Below are positions 19,031 to 29,057 of a DNA stretch of 37,098 nt, in pieces. Origin of the DNA: Aculops lycopersici (taxonomy: Eukaryota; Arthropoda; Arachnida; Trombidiformes; Eriophyidae); the NCBI GenBank assembly GCA_015350385.1, contig WNKI01000003.1, positions 1,979,803-2,016,900 of the forward strand, in the 5' to 3' direction. Positions within the stretch are counted from its first letter, which is position 1. Each line of letters starts with the position of its first letter. The notes beneath the pieces were generated by a model that was not told where the DNA came from, ran no database searches, and saw nothing but the letters and a program-made list of their open reading frames with translations. A program made the translations under genes and the position numbers.

Positions 19031-20548
19031 TCACACCAATTCCCAATCTGCTCGGATCACATCCGTGGCCACTGAGTTTGGACTTGAGCTTGTATTTTCC
19101 ACTGCACTTGAGTCTTGCGAGTCTAGAGAGTCGGTAAAACTGGCTAGCTGTTCAATGGCACTAGGTAGAGATTTCAGAATATGCGAAGTCTTGCCGGTGC
19201 TAAGCTGAGATACACTTGATGGACTTCCCTTGTGACCAATGGCCAAGTCAGATCTACTGACGCCACTTGCAATGCTCAATGCACTAGACCGGCGTGAGTT
19301 CCTGTGGCGTCTCTCCTCTTGTTTTATATTTGATGTACTCTGGCTATAGACATACTGGATGACGATTTGGAAAGTGGCAGCGTCGTAGGCGGCCTGATCA
19401 CGAGCCGCCGATGACCAGCCGAAGGTTTCTAGGTATTTTGCCATACTATACAAATTTGGTGGTTGAACTTGAGCTAGCGAGTAAACGAAAGAGGCTATGA
19501 GATCGTCCGAGCAGATAGAGGTCAACCCGTCTCCCGGTTGCGTTTCGCCAAGTAGATGCTTGAATCTAACACTTGCACTTAGACACTCAGTTATATGGCC
19601 GATGATGCGTACTAAACAACTAATTGCAGCCAAAGGACTTTGTAGTAAGGGCAAACGTTTTAGTTCTGCTATCAACTCGGTACTTGGCGTAAAGTCAGCA
19701 TAAGCCAACTGGGCGCCTAGCTGACAAACGGACAAACGCGACTCACGAATTTGACCAAAGTTTTTGGTTAATATTTCATCATCTTTCTCGTGTAAACTAT
19801 AGATTGAGGCCATGAGTTTTCCATGCAACAAGTGGACAATGTAAGTCTCAACAGAGATTCTAATTGCACGCTTGACACTATCACAAATGGGATTTCCCTG
19901 GGCACCTAGTTCTGCTTCGTATTTGATCACATAATTTTCGGCTAAGTCGCGCATCCGCTTGGCGGCGTCATCAAGGTATCGCGACAGTATCATATAATTC
20001 GACTGCAATCGTTTGACTTCTATCTCGAACTGTGTGGTCACTTGCTGTGATAGATACTCCAAATACTTGGAACAATCGTCATGGTCCTTCAATGAACGTG
20101 GTGCCTTCTGACGACGACTCAATCTGTTTGCGGCGATAGGTGATAGGAAACTTCTAAGTATTTGCTTGCTAGTTGGCACAACTAGTGGCCTGTCAATCAG
20201 TAGTGTTTTGTATTCTTTGTTTTGAGCATTATATCCAATTTCCTCAGCTAAAATGTTCACCTCCAACTTATTCATTGGTCGCTTCTTGTCAAGATGATAT
20301 AATATCTTCTTACCTTCAATCTCGATGTCATTTGAGCTTCCTGCTTGGAGGGAAGTGTAATGCATTTTAAGTAACTTGGAGGGCATTAGAATGTGAGAGT
20401 AAACAAGCGTTCGGTCGATGGCTAGATCTTCCAGGGAGTCGCTAGTTGGAATGGCAATCAAGTATGATCTCTGGCAAGCAAGGTCATACTCTCGCCTGAA
20501 ATTGGACATGAGAGCTTTGTGAAGTGGATTTCCATCGAGTTCGTCCAT
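19031..20548 (-). CDS. VARP/ANKRD27-like VPS9-domain protein lacking ankyrin repeats
   Basis: 505 residues in one exon. VPS9 domains catalyse nucleotide exchange on Rab5-family GTPases; VARP acts on Rab21 at endosomes. The N-terminus (NPLHKAL, then a beta-rich part with SHILMPSKLL at about 51-60) lines up with the start of human ANKRD27. A helical stretch (about 155-260) precedes the VPS9 core at about 260-401. Within it, SDDLIASFVYSL (347-358) has the acidic residues and Tyr388 in AAYDAATFQIVIQYV is at the position of the key tyrosine; both belong to the exchange motif. Human VARP is about twice as long, with two blocks of ankyrin repeats that bind Rab32/38 and VAMP7. Here a Ser-rich tail of about 95 residues ends the protein and the TBC gene follows on the other strand, so there is no room for ankyrins. 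It could be a different VPS9 protein, but the N-terminal match makes VARP the best guess. Confidence 0.8.
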   Translation of the reverse strand: MDELDGNPLHKALMSNFRREYDLACQRSYLIAIPTSDSLEDLAIDRTLVYSHILMPSKLLKMHYTSLQAGSSNDIEIEGKKILYHLDKKRPMNKLEVNILAEEIGYNAQNKEYKTLLIDRPLVVPTSKQILRSFLSPIAANRLSRRQKAPRSLKDHDDCSKYLEYLSQQVTTQFEIEVKRLQSNYMILSRYLDDAAKRMRDLAENYVIKYEAELGAQGNPICDSVKRAIRISVETYIVHLLHGKLMASIYSLHEKDDEILTKNFGQIRESRLSVCQLGAQLAYADFTPSTELIAELKRLPLLQSPLAAISCLVRIIGHITECLSASVRFKHLLGETQPGDGLTSICSDDLIASFVYSLAQVQPPNLYSMAKYLETFGWSSAARDQAAYDAATFQIVIQYVYSQSTSNIKQEERRHRNSRRSSALSIASGVSRSDLAIGHKGSPSSVSQLSTGKTSHILKSLPSAIEQLASFTDSLDSQDSSAVENTSSSPNSVATDVIRADWELV

Positions 20549-21447
20549 GTCTGTTGCTTCTAGTTATTTAAGCAGACTTGAAGAGATCTCCCCGCTTGAG
20601 AGAAAGTGCTTTCAACTCTATCTTTTACTTCCTAATGTTATAAGTGGTGATATGATTCCAATAGATATATGTATATATATTAAAAACCTCAAAACTCTAC
20701 TATGTACATGTCCGGAGTTTGTTTTGATTTCTCAAATTTGTAACAGACTGGAATACCAACTACAATTACGACACAGACCATAGAATCGATGACACCACCA
20801 CCTAGGGGGTCTTCGGTAGCTAAGGTTTTTTTGGCCTAAAAGGTTTGAGTTGGTATAACACGCAATATTTTATCTGCAAATACGTTAAATCTTTTCTAGT
20901 AGTCCCAAAATAGGGCAGAATAAAGTAAAATAAAATGAGCAAGAGCCCAAACACGAACAATGTACAAGCCGGCACCAACCAGGCGACGGAACATTCGGGT
21001 CTGGGTGCGCACCACAACAAGTGCGCAAATTAGCCAATACAATTAACAATAGTTTAGTTTTGTACTAATATATTCTTGCAGCACTCTTTGGATTATGATG
21101 GTCTGTGGTTAAGAGCCGCAAGTTAAGGTCTATGTAGTCCATACAATCAAAACTCATGTCCGCAACTTACCATTGTGTGACTATAACATGTGGTGAGGGT
21201 GGTGGTGATGAGTATGAGACAAGTAAGCGATGATTCATCAATTTGATCAATAGACAATCGAACAGAGTCACATTGTTTCGAGGAATTGTGTGGCTAGATT
21301 ATAAGGTCTATTTGTTTGTCTCTCCTATCGCGACTGAACAAGGTACTTTGAACAGATTCACTGATTCGAAAATTAAGATCATTCGAGTAGATGACCCATA
21401 AATTTATGCGAGGTAGTTATTAAGGCAGTTATTTAATAATTGTCAAA
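20549..21447. other. intergenic between the VPS9 gene and mL43
   Basis: About 0.9 kb with no supported gene. A 78-codon plus-strand frame starts at ATG 20547, inside the CATG shared with the VPS9 start codon; I treat it as chance because it shows no domain. The stretch should hold the VPS9 promoter and the mL43 3' end. Confidence 0.5.
21432..21437 (-). terminator. possible polyadenylation signal of mL43 (ATTAAA)
   Basis: ATTAAA on the minus strand, about 10 bases past the stop codon of the ribosomal protein gene. Confidence 0.45.
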
Positions 21448-22044
21448 CTATTCTTTCTTGGACATCCTCTGCTTCTCATCCTCATGCTCTTGATCTTCCA
21501 CCTCTTGACTAGAATCTTTAGGAGCTTGAAAGCCGAACTTTTTTGCAATCTCGATTAGTTGCTCTGTTGCAGTAGGCAACTTGTTAATATACCTACCATA
21601 CTCTTCACTTGGAAACTCAACCATGTTAATTTTAGGATCCCTGAAGTATGTTGGATTCCAAATCCCCTGTATTGATGGGCGGTAAGTGGCGACAGTTCTA
21701 TTTAGTTTGTATAGTTGATAGCCAGATCGAGTTAGGTACCATCTCATCCAAGATTCAATTTGTTCCACGTCCATCTTGCGCAATGTTAGTGAATGCTTCT
21801 CTCCATTCAAATACTCTGTATCCAATACTGGTCCCTTGAAAAGTCTTGGCTTAACATATATTGCAACTCCCGGAGCTTCCCTGGCGACATCAACCAGCCT
21901 GGTTTCAATGAACTTTCTCGCCTCTCTGGATGATCCATTATTTTTGCAAAACTTTATGGTGCATCGCATCAATTGGTTGACATATCGTCCATGCCCCTGG
22001 TAATAGGCATTCTTTAAGAATCCCGTGGCTTTCTGGCACTCCAT
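21448..22044 (-). CDS. MRPL43: mitochondrial large ribosomal subunit protein mL43
   Basis: 198 residues in one exon. mL43 is a structural protein of the mitochondrial 39S subunit. Its thioredoxin-like L51/S25/CI-B8 domain is visible in residues about 20-80: YVNQLMRCTIKFCKNNGSSREARKFIE and then PGVAIYVKPR. The segment with WMRWYLTRSGYQLYKLNR and the WNPTYF motif also fits the family. The C-terminus (about 165-198) is rich in Glu, Asp and Lys. There is no long presequence, as in other mL43 proteins. It is head-to-head with TRAPPC3, 376 bases apart. Confidence 0.9.
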   Translation of the reverse strand: MECQKATGFLKNAYYQGHGRYVNQLMRCTIKFCKNNGSSREARKFIETRLVDVAREAPGVAIYVKPRLFKGPVLDTEYLNGEKHSLTLRKMDVEQIESWMRWYLTRSGYQLYKLNRTVATYRPSIQGIWNPTYFRDPKINMVEFPSEEYGRYINKLPTATEQLIEIAKKFGFQAPKDSSQEVEDQEHEDEKQRMSKKE

Positions 22045-22420
22045 ATTGTTGAAGTTTATAATACAGTGTGATTAAATTGTATTCCAATAAATTCAATATT
22101 AGGATATGAGGTAATGCATGATTAGAAGTTATCACGTGCTTGTCCATAGAACACAAAATTTGTAAACAAATACTTTCTCAAAGTTGCAGTCAGCGGCGTG
22201 GTTCGCCTTGCAAAATTATCTCTCAAAGTTAGCGTACACAAGTTTAGAGCTGTGCAAACGTAGCATAGCTTATGACAGAGGCGATGCAAAATCAATGAAA
22301 ACAATTTGGATTCACTTTGGACAGGTGAATTAAGTCATCAATGTCCTAACTATTATATCGTAAAGACCTCCTCTAAAACCCTAGAAAAATCGGACAAGTA
22401 TCGAATATAGCAAAAGCAAG
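22045..22420. promoter_or_regulatory. shared upstream region of mL43 and TRAPPC3
   Basis: 376 bases separate two start codons pointing outwards, and both genes are housekeeping genes. The simplest reading is a bidirectional promoter. I see no TATA box at a useful distance on either strand. Confidence 0.5.
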
Positions 22421-22921
22421 ATGCCGCAGCCAAACGAAACGAAAAAGGTAAACACGGACTTATTTGCACTGACTTATGGTTCCATAATATCACAATTATT
22501 GATCGACTGTGAGAATGTTGAGGAGGTCAACAAGCAACTCGATCGAATGGGTTACAATATTGGACTAAGATTAATCGAGGATTATCTTGCAAAATCGTCT
22601 AGTCCCCGATGTCGTGATCTCAAAGATGTTGCTGACAAAATCCAGCACGCCTTTCAAATTTACCTGAACGTCATGCCGAGTGTTGATCATTGGTCATCGG
22701 CAAACGATGAATTTTCCGTAATCCTATACAGTAACCCTCTGACAGAATTTGTAGAATTACCCGATTCGTTGCAAAACATGAACTACTTGAACATTCTACC
22801 TGGAATAATTCGGGGCGCATTGGAGATGGTGTCTGTTCCAGTTCGTGCTTGGATTAAAAGTGACCACCTAAAGGGCGACCACGAGACAGAGATTCGGGTA
22901 CAGGCAATCACAAAGAGTTGA
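22421..22921 (+). CDS. TRAPPC3: TRAPP complex subunit TRAPPC3 (Bet3)
   Basis: 166 residues in one exon; human TRAPPC3 has 180. It is a core subunit of the TRAPP complexes, which tether vesicles and activate Rab1 (and Rab11 for TRAPPII) at the Golgi. The fold is evident from the N-terminal TDLFALTYGSIISQLL helix, VNKQLDRMGYNIGLRLIEDYLA, and the C-terminal ILPGIIRGALEMV with its conserved GALEM core. Cys64 in SPRCRDL lies where Bet3 proteins are acylated inside a hydrophobic tunnel. LTEFVELPDSL also matches. The C-terminus ends shortly after the last helix and lacks the acidic tail of the human protein. Confidence 0.95.
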   Translation: MPQPNETKKVNTDLFALTYGSIISQLLIDCENVEEVNKQLDRMGYNIGLRLIEDYLAKSSSPRCRDLKDVADKIQHAFQIYLNVMPSVDHWSSANDEFSVILYSNPLTEFVELPDSLQNMNYLNILPGIIRGALEMVSVPVRAWIKSDHLKGDHETEIRVQAITKS

Positions 22922-22937
22922 CTCTTTTTTCATATAC

Positions 22938-22943
22938 AATAAA
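22938..22943 (+). terminator. polyadenylation signal of TRAPPC3
   Basis: AATAAA begins 17 bases after the stop codon. Confidence 0.75.
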
Positions 22944-23967
22944 TTGTTAATCCCTCTAGTTTACCTGGGCATGTGTGTCATCATCATGGTTGAAATTTAT
23001 AACAGGCAATCCTGATCCACTGGGTCACTTCATGCAAATTTTGGTACTTCAAATATTCGAATCAAGGCGCGCTGAAGAGACTCGCGCAAGTGGGCGGGTG
23101 TGTCGTGTGCGAGGGCAACGACCAATAGTGCCTTTCATGGGTGTCTCAAGTCGGCTTCAGAACTCCAAAATCTCTGTGCAACTCAGTTGTTTAGCCTCAA
23201 GCTCCTTTTCATCGCACCAATCCGAGTGAAGCAACATTGTATGGTAAATTTGCATTGCTTTGTATGTGTTTTACTCTATCTGCAGCGCTCTTCTCTCGCG
23301 GACGGTTTTGTGCAGACTTGATGGCGACGACTGCAGCAGCGGCAACCGAGTGTTCTGCTACCGTACCAAACTTCGCACCACGACGAGTCTGACATTCTCA
23401 TCGGGAATTTTTTGGCCGAGCGAGGAGAAAAGTGCGAGTCAATTGCACACACCAACACACAGTGAAAAGAGTCATAACGAAAGTCAGAGAGAGATGGAGA
23501 AAGAAGAATCATTTTCATCACATGCACCACGAGCAGCTGTCTTCTCATTATTATATTATTAATCAACTAATTACTGAATGTCAATCTATTTATTGCTTTC
23601 AATTGCTCAGTCTGGACACATGGCGAATATCACAATATCATCATCATAGTTTCAAGAAATAATGCAGCAAATAGTCGACTAGATGCGTGGATATTAAAAG
23701 CACGCATCAGTCGCCACTTCTCATCGACGGATTTCAGTTCTGGATCACTATTAGCATTAATTGGCCTCATCAACAAAACAAACCATCGTTTCGTTTAGTT
23801 AGAGGGAAACAAGTCGGCTGGAGGGGAACTCAATTGGTTTAAGAATAATGAGTTAAGCTGGTGTAAGATGAATAGCATTGGCGTCAAGGAGAAAGAAATA
23901 AGAATATAATCAAAAATTTTTGCTTAGACTTACTGGCTTATTCCCATCTTCTTAGTAACTTGCTACT
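22944..23967. other. upstream region of the helix-turn-helix gene
   Basis: About 1 kb without a supported coding region. A good 3' splice site, CCCATCTTCTTAG, ends 12 bases before the ATG at 23968, so the gene probably has a 5' UTR exon somewhere in this stretch with an intron between. Short frames here (up to 100 codons) are composed of repeat-like residues and are not called. Confidence 0.5.
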
Positions 23968-25206
23968 ATGGAGGCGAACACATCGAATAACAGTATCAAC
24001 AATAGCAACAACAACAGCCACCAGCTCGTCAGCATCAATGATTGTAACATGATGGGCGACCATCAGGATGATACACTGAATACTTCAAATAATACAACCA
24101 CCACAACCACCAATAATAACAATGACAATGCCAGCAGCTCAAGCCGAGAGCCAAAGAGGCAACAATTCACAAATAAGCAGAGGATGGACATGTACGCTTT
24201 TTGCGTTTTAGAACTAGAGACCAATAGCAAAGTTTCGATCAAAAAACAACAACAAGCCATACAAAAGGTTCTCGACGAACAACAAAGATCTTCAATAGGC
24301 AACACAACAACGACAAATAATAATCACTCAAGCAACAACAACAGCACTAGATATATTAATAGTAACAATGGCGAGCAAGTTGTTGTGGTAGACGGGCATC
24401 TAAACAATCATGATCATCAACAGCACCACCAACAATCTGGTATGGTTATTATGGCGCCACCTCAAACCACAAGCAACAGCAACAACCAATTATCTTACCA
24501 ACATGCCAACAGCAACAACCACCACCATAATCATAATCATCATCAACAACAATCGCAACAATTCCAGCAACTTGACACTCAGATACCATTGTATTCGAAT
24601 GGCGAATCGTCATCCAATCAACAAAATCTGAATGGTACTAGTGATGGGGGTAATGTCAATGGTGCTCTTGTCAACAATAATGCAAGTGAAAGTCCTGCCA
24701 AGATGACGCTGGCTCAGTTAGAGCAAGAGGTGGCGCCAACAAGAAAATGTTATACTGATTTTCAAAAGTCCCAAGTGCTAACATCGGCCATGTTACGTGA
24801 TGTCCAAAAGAGGTTCGCCAAATATTATCCATGCTCTGCAATACCATCGAGGACTACAATTAAGCATGTCTTCGAAAAATGTGTTGCACATGGAACGGTT
24901 GAGAATATTAAAACACCTAGAAAGGTAACCAAGATACCACAAGGCGATGAAATCGAATACTTGCTCATACATGAACCACAATTGTCCCTCAGGCAGATGG
25001 CACAAAAGTTGAATGTTTCCACGGGTACAGTGAGTCGTAGGTGTAAGGCGTTAGGTTTGATTCCTGAGAGTGTGACTATAAAGCATCAGCAGCTAGCCAC
25101 CGCGAAGCGTCAGAAACAAATCAAACAATTGGAGGGTAAGAATGGAGGCAACAACCATGCAACATCGCCAACTAGAGGATTGAGGGCATCGACAAACTCG
25201 TCATGA
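23968..25206 (+). CDS. double helix-turn-helix protein, transposase-type, with Asn/Gln-rich leader
   Basis: 412 residues. Residues 1-245 are mostly Asn, Gln, His, Ser and Thr runs broken by one charged, helical stretch (about 67-110, from QQFTNKQRMDMY). The only folded part is 246-365. A first helix-turn-helix at about 262-317 has the pattern YTDFQKSQVL ... PSRTTIKHVFEKCVAHGTV, which resembles the N-terminal DNA-binding domains of mariner-type transposases and the arthropod DUF4817 group, where a FKRRY..PPSRNTIR-like helix is followed by a linker. A second unit at about 332-365 (LSLRQMAQKLNVSTGTVSRRCKALGL) is a classic HTH with the turn at Asn349-Ser351. No DDE catalytic domain follows; the protein ends 47 residues later in a basic tail. 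I infer a nuclear DNA-binding protein, perhaps a domesticated transposase fragment. I do not recognise a named orthologue. Confidence 0.6.
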   Translation: MEANTSNNSINNSNNNSHQLVSINDCNMMGDHQDDTLNTSNNTTTTTTNNNNDNASSSSREPKRQQFTNKQRMDMYAFCVLELETNSKVSIKKQQQAIQKVLDEQQRSSIGNTTTTNNNHSSNNNSTRYINSNNGEQVVVVDGHLNNHDHQQHHQQSGMVIMAPPQTTSNSNNQLSYQHANSNNHHHNHNHHQQQSQQFQQLDTQIPLYSNGESSSNQQNLNGTSDGGNVNGALVNNNASESPAKMTLAQLEQEVAPTRKCYTDFQKSQVLTSAMLRDVQKRFAKYYPCSAIPSRTTIKHVFEKCVAHGTVENIKTPRKVTKIPQGDEIEYLLIHEPQLSLRQMAQKLNVSTGTVSRRCKALGLIPESVTIKHQQLATAKRQKQIKQLEGKNGGNNHATSPTRGLRASTNSS

Positions 25207-25892
25207 AGAGAATGATGAGAAGGGGGGAAGTATATCGATATTATATTGCTTTTTTATTATGGATGATGATAAGTTACACAGTATGAAAGAGTAATAGATA
25301 TGATATGGATATATTGATCTCGACGCCCGTATGTACAACAAGGACAACAAGCTACCAGATTTGCATATCTCCCACCATCTTGATGTCGTCTCTTGAAGGT
25401 GCTAAAAATTTGACAAATATATATATATATAGAAATATTATATAGAAATATCTTCATTGATGCGAAAATCTACCATTATTATTATTATAATGATTACTAT
25501 TATTATAGATATGGATAAAGACTTGTAAATGTGTGCTAGTTTCTCAAGAATGTATCAAATACATAATCATAAGTCCCCCTCCATCTTGACGAATACAACC
25601 AGCACCAATACGACGACATTATCATGATTCTACAACCACCGACTAGGCGAACTTATTTGCCCGCAGACTAAAACGGCATCATCGACTTTCTTATTATTCT
25701 TCTTTGCCGATTATTGGAACAGAAGCCATCTAGGCGGCCACAAATCAAGAGATAGAAAACCCGAATATGATCAATCATCATATCATGGTGGTTGTAGTGA
25801 TGCCTATAAAGACATTTGCAAGGATTGATTGTCAATGGTAGTTCCTCAATTAAGACTAGGGACATAATAAATATGTAACAATATGATTGATA
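25207..25892. other. convergent 3' regions
   Basis: This is the gap between a plus-strand gene and a minus-strand gene, both ending towards it. It is A/T-rich with short TA runs near 25420 and no supported gene. An AATAAA on the plus strand at 25866-25871 is 660 bases past the helix-turn-helix stop. A TTTATT word near 25253 gives an AATAAA on the minus strand about 640 bases past the other gene. If both are used, the two 3' UTRs overlap as antisense. Confidence 0.45.
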
Positions 25893-26636
25893 TTAATGCA
25901 GTAAATCGCTGGCTGTTTGTGTTACCCTTGATTCCTCCATCATTATAATCATCACTACAACAGCGTACAAACTTGTCGATACTAGCCACCAAAGATCGTT
26001 TGGCGACCATAATCGGTAAGCTGGAGACGACGATGATGATGAGACTTTGGGTTTGTGATTTTGTAAAGAGGACGAATGTGCCATTCTAACATTGTAGTGG
26101 CCCCTCGATGGTGAGGTGGTTGCGGACGCAATAATTGTGCCTCGCCTGTGTCCTTGGCCATTGTAGCTATTTGACAATGTGGCAGGTGGTGCAGATAGTG
26201 GCGAAGCTGACGAGGATGTTTGCTGAAATGCAAAGCTGCTTTCTTGCCTGGCAGGTGGTTGCTGGTCTAGTCCATTTGTCTTGGCGGCCGTGCCGAAAAG
26301 TACAGGTTCATTTGTATCACTTTTGTCACCTGGTGGCTGTTGCTGCTGTCGCCGATTGGAATCTGTTGGTTTACTTTCGCCTCCGCCACCTTCAGTCACG
26401 TAATTTGTGTTAGTTGTAGTTTGGTGGGGCGATGTGGTACTGTCTAATTGTTTGTTGCTTGCCGCTTCCTGCGACTTTGGTGGTTGTGTAGGCCTTCTAT
26501 AACTAGGCGGCGGTTGAAAGAACATGGTACGTGTGTTTAAGGAATCCCTTTGCTCATCGTATGTTTCGTGTCGATTATTGTTGCTACCGCTAGCCTGCTC
26601 ATTGGTTCTAGTGGTAACTTGATTGCTCTTCTCCAT
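25893..26636 (-). CDS. hydrophilic protein with a C-terminal membrane segment, unknown function
   Basis: 247 residues from ATG 26636; the frame stays open upstream to 26837 but starts there only at GTG. I do not recognise the family. The first 200 residues are rich in Ser, Thr, Asn, Gln and Pro and look disordered. They include PPPSYRRP, a PPxY motif of the type bound by WW domains of NEDD4-like ligases. Near the end, LWWLVSTSLYAVVVMIIM (about 215-232) is a single hydrophobic segment followed by 15 residues, as in tail-anchored or single-pass proteins. No signal peptide is seen. It may instead be the last exon of a larger minus-strand gene; the nearest one upstream is the NELL-like gene, whose next exon I could not place. 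Its coding status rests on length and composition only. Confidence 0.4.
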   Translation of the reverse strand: MEKSNQVTTRTNEQASGSNNNRHETYDEQRDSLNTRTMFFQPPPSYRRPTQPPKSQEAASNKQLDSTTSPHQTTTNTNYVTEGGGGESKPTDSNRRQQQQPPGDKSDTNEPVLFGTAAKTNGLDQQPPARQESSFAFQQTSSSASPLSAPPATLSNSYNGQGHRRGTIIASATTSPSRGHYNVRMAHSSSLQNHKPKVSSSSSSPAYRLWSPNDLWWLVSTSLYAVVVMIIMMEESRVTQTASDLLH

Positions 26637-26958
26637 TGCAAATCCAGTAACGTAATTTGGTTGGATTAGTACGCAATGTGCATTGGATATAAGTTGTGGT
26701 CGTGCATTAGGATGATTGGTACGATAGAAAGAGAGACCAAGGAATGAGAAGTGATCGGTTAGTTTGTTTGATGGATTTGTTAGACTAGTGTAAGAGGTTT
26801 GCATATCACTTGTTATGACGTGCAAGTTGGGAATCACGAACGATCCACTTTTGGTTCAGTACAAACCAGGTGCCTGTCTCATTGATTCACTCTTTATGAG
26901 CCACTTTCTTGTTGAGATTCGAGCCCAACTAGCAATATTACCCGGTTAATATAAGAGC

Positions 26959-26999
<41 letters not shown>
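26959..26999. repeat. (AGT)n trinucleotide repeat
   Basis: Nearly fourteen uninterrupted AGT units, in non-coding DNA about 320 bases before the ATG of the minus-strand gene. Confidence 0.9.
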
Positions 27000-29034
27000 A
27001 GCAAACAATGGAACTGTCCTCCTCCACTACTGTCCACATAAATCACATCAACCGTCGCACTGCTCGTTGGGTATTACTATTCACGATTGCTGTACAACTA
27101 TACACGTTTTTGTTGTGGTCAGCTTCAATGGCCGATAGATCATCGTCTGGAGGCTAGTGGTTTGAGGTGGCCATTGTCTGGTAACGGCCATCTCGCCGCT
27201 GCCACTTGCTTCCAAAGGGGCGACCACTTGTTCTGTTGAGGACAACCAGCGGCAGTTGCAGCAGCAGACAACCGGCATTTAATTCACGTCTGTCGTGTAT
27301 GACTATGGGATTATCGCAAGAGAGTTCCACGACCAACAAGCCGCAACGGACACCGAGAAGCAGAGCAAACAATGGCAACCTGCTCTTGGTTTTGGTTGAC
27401 GGCGGCGACCAAACCGAAGCACCATAAAGCCAACGAGCGCCTAGCGACATGCAAAGAATCACATAGTGTGTGTTGCGTGCTCCACGGCTTGCCAACAACG
27501 CAACTGCTCATACCCATTCGTAAATTAAACATTTAGATTGCTCTCACTTTCTTTGCCTCCCGTTTGGTGTCGAGTTGTTTGATCACATAGGCACGCACAG
27601 CAGAGGTTTTAGCGGCTTTAATGAGGCTCGACGTGGGGAATTGCCACGTAGTAGAAGAGGAGCGGAGAGAGTGGGGGCAATAGTGTCAGCTGAAACGAGA
27701 CAGCAAGTGGTTCGCTTTTTGCCGTTCGGATTTCGGTGTTGGTTTGTATTTCGTTTGTTGCTTTGCGAGAGAAATATTACCGCCTGCTAGTTGAAGGTGA
27801 AGGTATGAGAAAAAGAGAAACTAAGAGAAAGAGAAAGGTGCCCCCTGTCGTCCACCTGTCTGTCTGTTTGTCTTGCAAGGTGTCTCTTGGCTCCTATTAA
27901 CAACTTGAGCGAGCGGGCGCCTGATATTTGAACTCGTTTAGTTTGGCTTGCACAGGCATATGGCAGGTTGATTCAAACAGACCCAACGACACACACACAC
28001 ACACTTCAGCCCAAATAAATAGACAAACGGACAGACACTTTCCGTTGGGCCGGATGTTTAACCCCCCGAAGCGTTTGGCCGCAATCAAGCTTTGCAACAC
28101 CAGTAGTACTACCACTCTCACCACTACCAATACCGTTGCTGTCGCAGAGAGCTTCAGTTCGAGTGGCTCAAGTTTGGGTTTCCGGCTGGCGGCTAGCAAG
28201 TGGCTAGTTGGGCTAGGAAGTTGGCGCCTTGCGATTGTCATTGTGTGGCACTAGATTCGTTTGACCTCATTGGGTTCACTGGTGCACAAACCAAACTTGA
28301 AGTAGAGTGCAAGTTTAGTTCATTTCAGACTGCACTAAACTCTAGGATTGTTATCCAGTTTGGTGGTGATTACATTTAAACTTGGCGCCCGTGGACGACC
28401 GACACTCGACTGAATTGAGAGAAGGCAAGAGTAGCAGTTTTACTGAAGGAAGATACACAGAGACAAGAGTGACTCTCTAATATAATGGATGTGATTTGCA
28501 ATCGGTGTTAGTCTCTCGTCTCGCCTCCTCTGTTTCATTCTGCGTGTAGAGTCATTAGACTGCCTGCTCTTTCTTCCGTTTAGTCGAGGTTGGAGTAGTA
28601 GTGGTAGTGGTGGTAGTGGTGGAAAAGAGTCTTGGATCGAGTTCATTGGTTGGCGCGTCGAGATGAGAGTCTAAGTTACAGCGAAAAATCGAGCAACCAA
28701 CTCTAATGGTTATAACATCCGCGCATATACAAGAAAAGTAAACAGAAATCACGCTAGCGTAAGAGTTTGGGGTTTTCCCTCCCTCTTTAGTCGCATGCAA
28801 TCTAGTCTATGGAAAGGCGAGACTCTGGAGCGAGTGTTTGCGTCAAGGTCGCGCGTTCCATAGTGCGCGAGCCATTGATTAGACTGCTCTTGATCTTGAG
28901 TGGAGCAGGAAACTAAATTTCAGGGATGAGCTCGGAGGGCAACCCTTTGTAGTGTCGGTGGTGGCACGAGCGGACGCCTGCTAGCATCACGAGCAATTGA
29001 GCAACATTAAGGGTCGCCCGTTGGATTTGACTCC

Positions 29035-29057
29035 CTCTCTCTCTCTCTCTCTCTCTC
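29035..29057. repeat. (CT)n microsatellite
   Basis: About eleven CT units in the long non-coding stretch. Confidence 0.9.

Noticed and set aside
20547..20783. 78-codon plus-strand frame starting in the CATG of the VPS9 start codon
   Set aside because: No domain, no composition bias towards coding, and no splice or polyadenylation support.
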